A stretch of DNA of 64,000 bases, from assembly GCA_040222185.1 (NCBI GenBank), contig JAVKDP010000107.1, forward strand, positions 1-64,000. Reading direction: 5' to 3'. The DNA comes from JAVKDP01 sp040222185 (GTDB taxonomy: Bacteria; Bacteroidota; Rhodothermia; Balneolales; Balneolaceae). The notes under the pieces are model-generated. The model searched no databases. It saw nothing but the letters and a program-made list of their open reading frames with translations, and was not told the DNA's origin. Positions 61,207 to 64,000 of this stretch are shown here, one piece after another (position 1 is the first letter of the stretch; every line of letters starts with the position of its first letter). A program made the position numbers and the translations under genes.

Positions 61207-63807
61207 TTAGAATCCGGGTACCAGCATTACCGCATTCTGCATCAATCGCGCTGGCCCAACCCAGAACATTCTATATTGTGTATTATCAAGTAAGAAAACG
61301 ACATTTCCCCTTCCCATGCCTTGTACCGCAGCAAAAGCCATTCCGGCTGCATTCTTCTTGTTTTCACCAGAAGAGTAACCTGAAGCTAATACCTGGTTGG
61401 CGTCCTTCACGTAATAACCAACAGTTCTGAAGCCTGGGTCTGGTTTAAGTCCATTAGTACTAAACTTGAGTGAGTACAATTTATTGCTCATTCCAAAGCC
61501 GAGTGGATGAGAGTTATCGATCATTCCTTTGAAAGCTGAACCGGGAATTCGGCGAAGTCCGCTGGAATCTGCCCGATCTTTATACATAGTATAAGCCGCG
61601 GGATCAATTTCATCATCTTTGTCATCCTCTTCTTCTTCAAAAATCTCGGCATTGGTAATACCAGACTGATCTTTCGTTAGCCAGGTTGCTGCGCCTTCTG
61701 TAGCCACTAATGTTCCTCCTCCTCTAATCCAAGAAGAAAGTCGGTTTCTGGCTGATTCACTAAACACTCCATTGAGACCAAATCCACCCGGCATAATGAG
61801 TACATCATATTCATCGATATCTATACTATTAAAAGCATCTGAACGGATTCTCGAAATCCCCAACTCGGTCCATTGATCAAATAAGAACCAGATTTGGCCT
61901 GCGGTATAGGAATTAAACCCGGAATCCATCATTAAACCAACTTTAGGTTGTTTAACCGGGCTCATAGCATTGGCTCCCAGGTCACTCCCCTCATCCATTC
62001 TACCCGTGTTATATCCAACGATATTTACATCGGCATAGTCAGCGATCATTCTCATATCGCTATGAACTTCCGAGGTTTTATGATCATTTCTTCCCAGAAG
62101 CACAATTAAGCTACCACGGGAAAAACTAACTCCATCTTTACCGAATCCTTTTTCAGATGAACGAACTTTATAACCATGTTCCCATAGCTTTGCCAATGCT
62201 TTTGGTGCGTTTCTCTGTTCCCAGTCTATCACATATGCATACTGGGCGTTGTTATTGGTAACTCCATTGGGTTGAACCAATTCATTTTCCAACACGGTTG
62301 TATTCACTCGAACATCGGATGTACTCCATGCAGCATCCAGGTTATAAGCCAGTGGAACTGACCATGTACTCATGTCATACATCACAGAATCCCTGATATC
62401 CATTTGTCGGCGAAATAAGGTATTGATGAATAAATGCGCCGGTTGATCAGTTTTTATAATAAAATCACCTTGTTTAAATCCTCTTGAAGAAGAACTTCCA
62501 TCCCAGTAATTAAATGCATTACGTACGGTGAAGTCATCATTGGCCTGCTCTATCTTCACCCCTTGTTTCAACATCAGGTTTACTACTTCGTACGTGTAGT
62601 CTTTTGAGTTATTAGGCAGGATATATGCTTTTGTATTTCCCTTTTGTGCAGATTGTGATCTCGCATCTTTGAAATAATTCAGTAGCTCTGACCTGTTATC
62701 AACAGAAGTTTTTACAATGGAAACCCCATTTTTGTAATGATCAAACACACGTTGGCGAAGGGTTAAGATATGGCCATCATTTGTTTCAACGGCTCTACCA
62801 CCCCGGCTGTGACCACCTTGCTCAGCCAGCATCCCAATTCCTCCCATAATGCTTGGATAGGAAGAACCATATCCTGGGTAAAAGAAATCAAAACGTTCAC
62901 GGGTCTCGAAATTAACTTTGGCTTTATCGAATTCAACGATGGCTCCCCTTCCGAAAACATCTGCCCAGGTTTCATAAGCTTCCGGTAATTCATGATTCCT
63001 TGGAGTAGTTCCAGGCATTGTAAAGTAGTTATTGTTAAATCCCTGCTCGTGGAAATCGATATGAACTTGTGGCATCCACTCCTGGTACACTTTTATTCGT
63101 CCTTCTGACTCGGGGTGAATTAACCATACCCAGTCTCTATTCAAATCAAACCAATAGTGATTGGTTCGACCTCCCGGCCAGATTTCATCATGCTCTAAAT
63201 CTTCTGCATTGGTATTTAAAATATTCGCCTGGCTTGATTTGTACCAATACACATAACGGTCACGACCGTCTGGGTTAAGCATCGGATCTATAATAACAAC
63301 CGAATTCTCCAGCCAGTTTTGTGTTTCTGAATCTCTTGAAGCTACTAAACGATATGCTGTTTGCATGGCTGCTTCACTGCTTGAGGGCTCGTTTCCATGA
63401 ACATTATAGCTCATCCACACCACAACAGGCTGATCACCAACACTCGTTGCTCCAGGATTATTGGCCAGCTCATAATTAGCTTCCCTTATAGCATCAATAT
63501 TTCCCTGGTTTGCTGAAGAAGTTATTACAGCATAATTAACGCTCCTGTTCTCGTATGTAGTTGCATACTGATGAAAGGTAATTTTATCTGATACTTCAGC
63601 CAGTTTTTCAAAATAGTCCATCACCTGGTAATGGAATGTATATTCTTCACCCAGTTCATAACCCAGGTAATCTTTTGGTGAAGGAATGGAAGTATCATAG
63701 CTTACATCGGTTTCAAAGGGAAAGCGTTCAAGTGCTTTTTGAGTTTGCCCAAAGGCAGAAATACTTACCAATGCAGTTACAATTGTCGAGAGCAGAATTT
63801 TCTTCAT
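61207..63807 (-). CDS. M14-family zinc carboxypeptidase with C-terminal GATase-like domain
   Basis: An 866-aa secreted protein (signal peptide to about residue 21). The peptidase domain holds the M14 zinc ligands H137 and E140 (NVHGNEPSSSEAAM) and the third histidine in HIDFHEQG (H253), with an Asn-Arg-type LNPDGRDRYVYW substrate region between. The C-terminal half (about 600-740) has a class I glutamine amidotransferase-like fold (EYDVLIMPGGFGLNG, GGGTLVATEGAATWL) without its usual catalytic cysteine, as is typical for these large M14 enzymes. It is probably an extracellular or periplasmic protein hydrolase. Confidence 0.9.
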   Translation of the reverse strand: MKKILLSTIVTALVSISAFGQTQKALERFPFETDVSYDTSIPSPKDYLGYELGEEYTFHYQVMDYFEKLAEVSDKITFHQYATTYENRSVNYAVITSSANQGNIDAIREANYELANNPGATSVGDQPVVVWMSYNVHGNEPSSSEAAMQTAYRLVASRDSETQNWLENSVVIIDPMLNPDGRDRYVYWYKSSQANILNTNAEDLEHDEIWPGGRTNHYWFDLNRDWVWLIHPESEGRIKVYQEWMPQVHIDFHEQGFNNNYFTMPGTTPRNHELPEAYETWADVFGRGAIVEFDKAKVNFETRERFDFFYPGYGSSYPSIMGGIGMLAEQGGHSRGGRAVETNDGHILTLRQRVFDHYKNGVSIVKTSVDNRSELLNYFKDARSQSAQKGNTKAYILPNNSKDYTYEVVNLMLKQGVKIEQANDDFTVRNAFNYWDGSSSSRGFKQGDFIIKTDQPAHLFINTLFRRQMDIRDSVMYDMSTWSVPLAYNLDAAWSTSDVRVNTTVLENELVQPNGVTNNNAQYAYVIDWEQRNAPKALAKLWEHGYKVRSSEKGFGKDGVSFSRGSLIVLLGRNDHKTSEVHSDMRMIADYADVNIVGYNTGRMDEGSDLGANAMSPVKQPKVGLMMDSGFNSYTAGQIWFLFDQWTELGISRIRSDAFNSIDIDEYDVLIMPGGFGLNGVFSESARNRLSSWIRGGGTLVATEGAATWLTKDQSGITNAEIFEEEEDDKDDEIDPAAYTMYKDRADSSGLRRIPGSAFKGMIDNSHPLGFGMSNKLYSLKFSTNGLKPDPGFRTVGYYVKDANQVLASGYSSGENKKNAAGMAFAAVQGMGRGNVVFLLDNTQYRMFWVGPARLMQNAVMLVPGF

Positions 63808-64000
63808 AGCGTAATTAGTTTTGAGTTACTTAACGCTACTGAAATTTCCCGTAAAATGGAGTAAATAATTCCCAAGAATTATTGTAGTATTAGGCTATAC
63901 TTGAGACCCCAACTCTTTTTTTAGTAATGTTTGGGATAAGTAATAAATACTTTTCAAGCCTTAATCACTCAAATATGACAATTAAATATTTAACCCTTTT

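Noticed and set aside
63808..64000. Final intergenic region examined for tRNA, promoter or small gene
   Set aside because: It is AT-rich upstream DNA of the M14 gene with no clear consensus element or frame before the window ends.

Overview
The window is a stretch of chromosome from a low-GC (about 40 %) bacterium of the Bacteroidota/FCB superphylum. The gene repertoire best fits a marine Balneolaceae-type organism (Balneolota/Rhodothermota), but this is inference from gene content, not from a marker tree. Pointers are the DUF5103 protein, an OstA-like LptA with a lipoprotein LptC, a giant TamB, an Omp85 barrel carrying a TolB-like propeller, a tiny AURKAIP1/COX24-type ribosomal protein, carboxypeptidase-regulatory-type TonB receptors and many SPII lipoproteins. 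There is no rRNA, tRNA, CRISPR array, prophage or intact insertion sequence that I can recognise, so this is mainly core chromosome.

Layout. 1-5 kb: the tail of a TPR protein, then a leftward run (PTS IIA/EIIA-Ntr-like, PBP4 peptidase, sigma-54 response regulator, FolD, MarR). 5.1-9.1 kb: a rightward run, ccmB, holB (interrupted by an in-frame TGA), dapF and a DUF5103 lipoprotein. 9.1-22.6 kb: a tightly packed leftward operon rqcH-aroK-aroB-tamB-rnr and a protease/propeller/Omp85 chimera. 22.6-28.2 kb: an unknown protein, a 30-residue ribosomal protein gene with its own terminator, HU, then the rightward run Na+/alanine symporter-upp-lptC-lptA. 28.3-34 kb: SLC13 permease, a gluconokinase/6-phosphogluconate dehydrogenase fusion, an M15 peptidase, a methyltransferase, a DUF1080 lipoprotein and a palindromic interspersed repeat. 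34.1-38.3 kb: a two-component system (TPR histidine kinase, NarL-type regulator and a small unknown protein), followed by a region with a 45-bp tandem repeat that can fold into two covarying hairpins.

38.3-49.2 kb: an EF-G paralogue, type I asparaginase, an AlkB alkane hydroxylase, a DEDD exonuclease, an ammonium transporter, a flavin disulfide oxidoreductase and pyruvate phosphate dikinase. 49.3-54 kb: two tandem paralogous membrane proteins, a three-gene putative metal (zinc/copper) uptake operon ending in a ZnuD-like TonB receptor, and a divergent pair of small putative DNA-binding proteins flanking a perfect palindrome. 54-64 kb: LEA14-like lipoprotein, O6-alkylguanine methyltransferase, amidohydrolase, a small barrel protein, PepSY protein, MTA/SAH nucleosidase, DoxX-like and DHFR-like proteins, a propeller lipoprotein and a large M14 carboxypeptidase.

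Themes: envelope biogenesis dominates (TamB, Omp85 chimera, LptC/LptA, PBP4, DapF, M15). Nitrogen and carbon handling is spread through the window (EIIA-Ntr-like with a sigma-54 regulator, Amt, asparaginase, PPDK, 6PGDH). The most unusual items are the holB stop, which looks like a pair of compensating one-base indels, the covarying tandem hairpins near 37.9 kb, the gntK-gnd fusion, the overlooked 30-residue ribosomal protein gene, the palindromic repeat at 34.0-34.15 kb and the putative metal-uptake operon.
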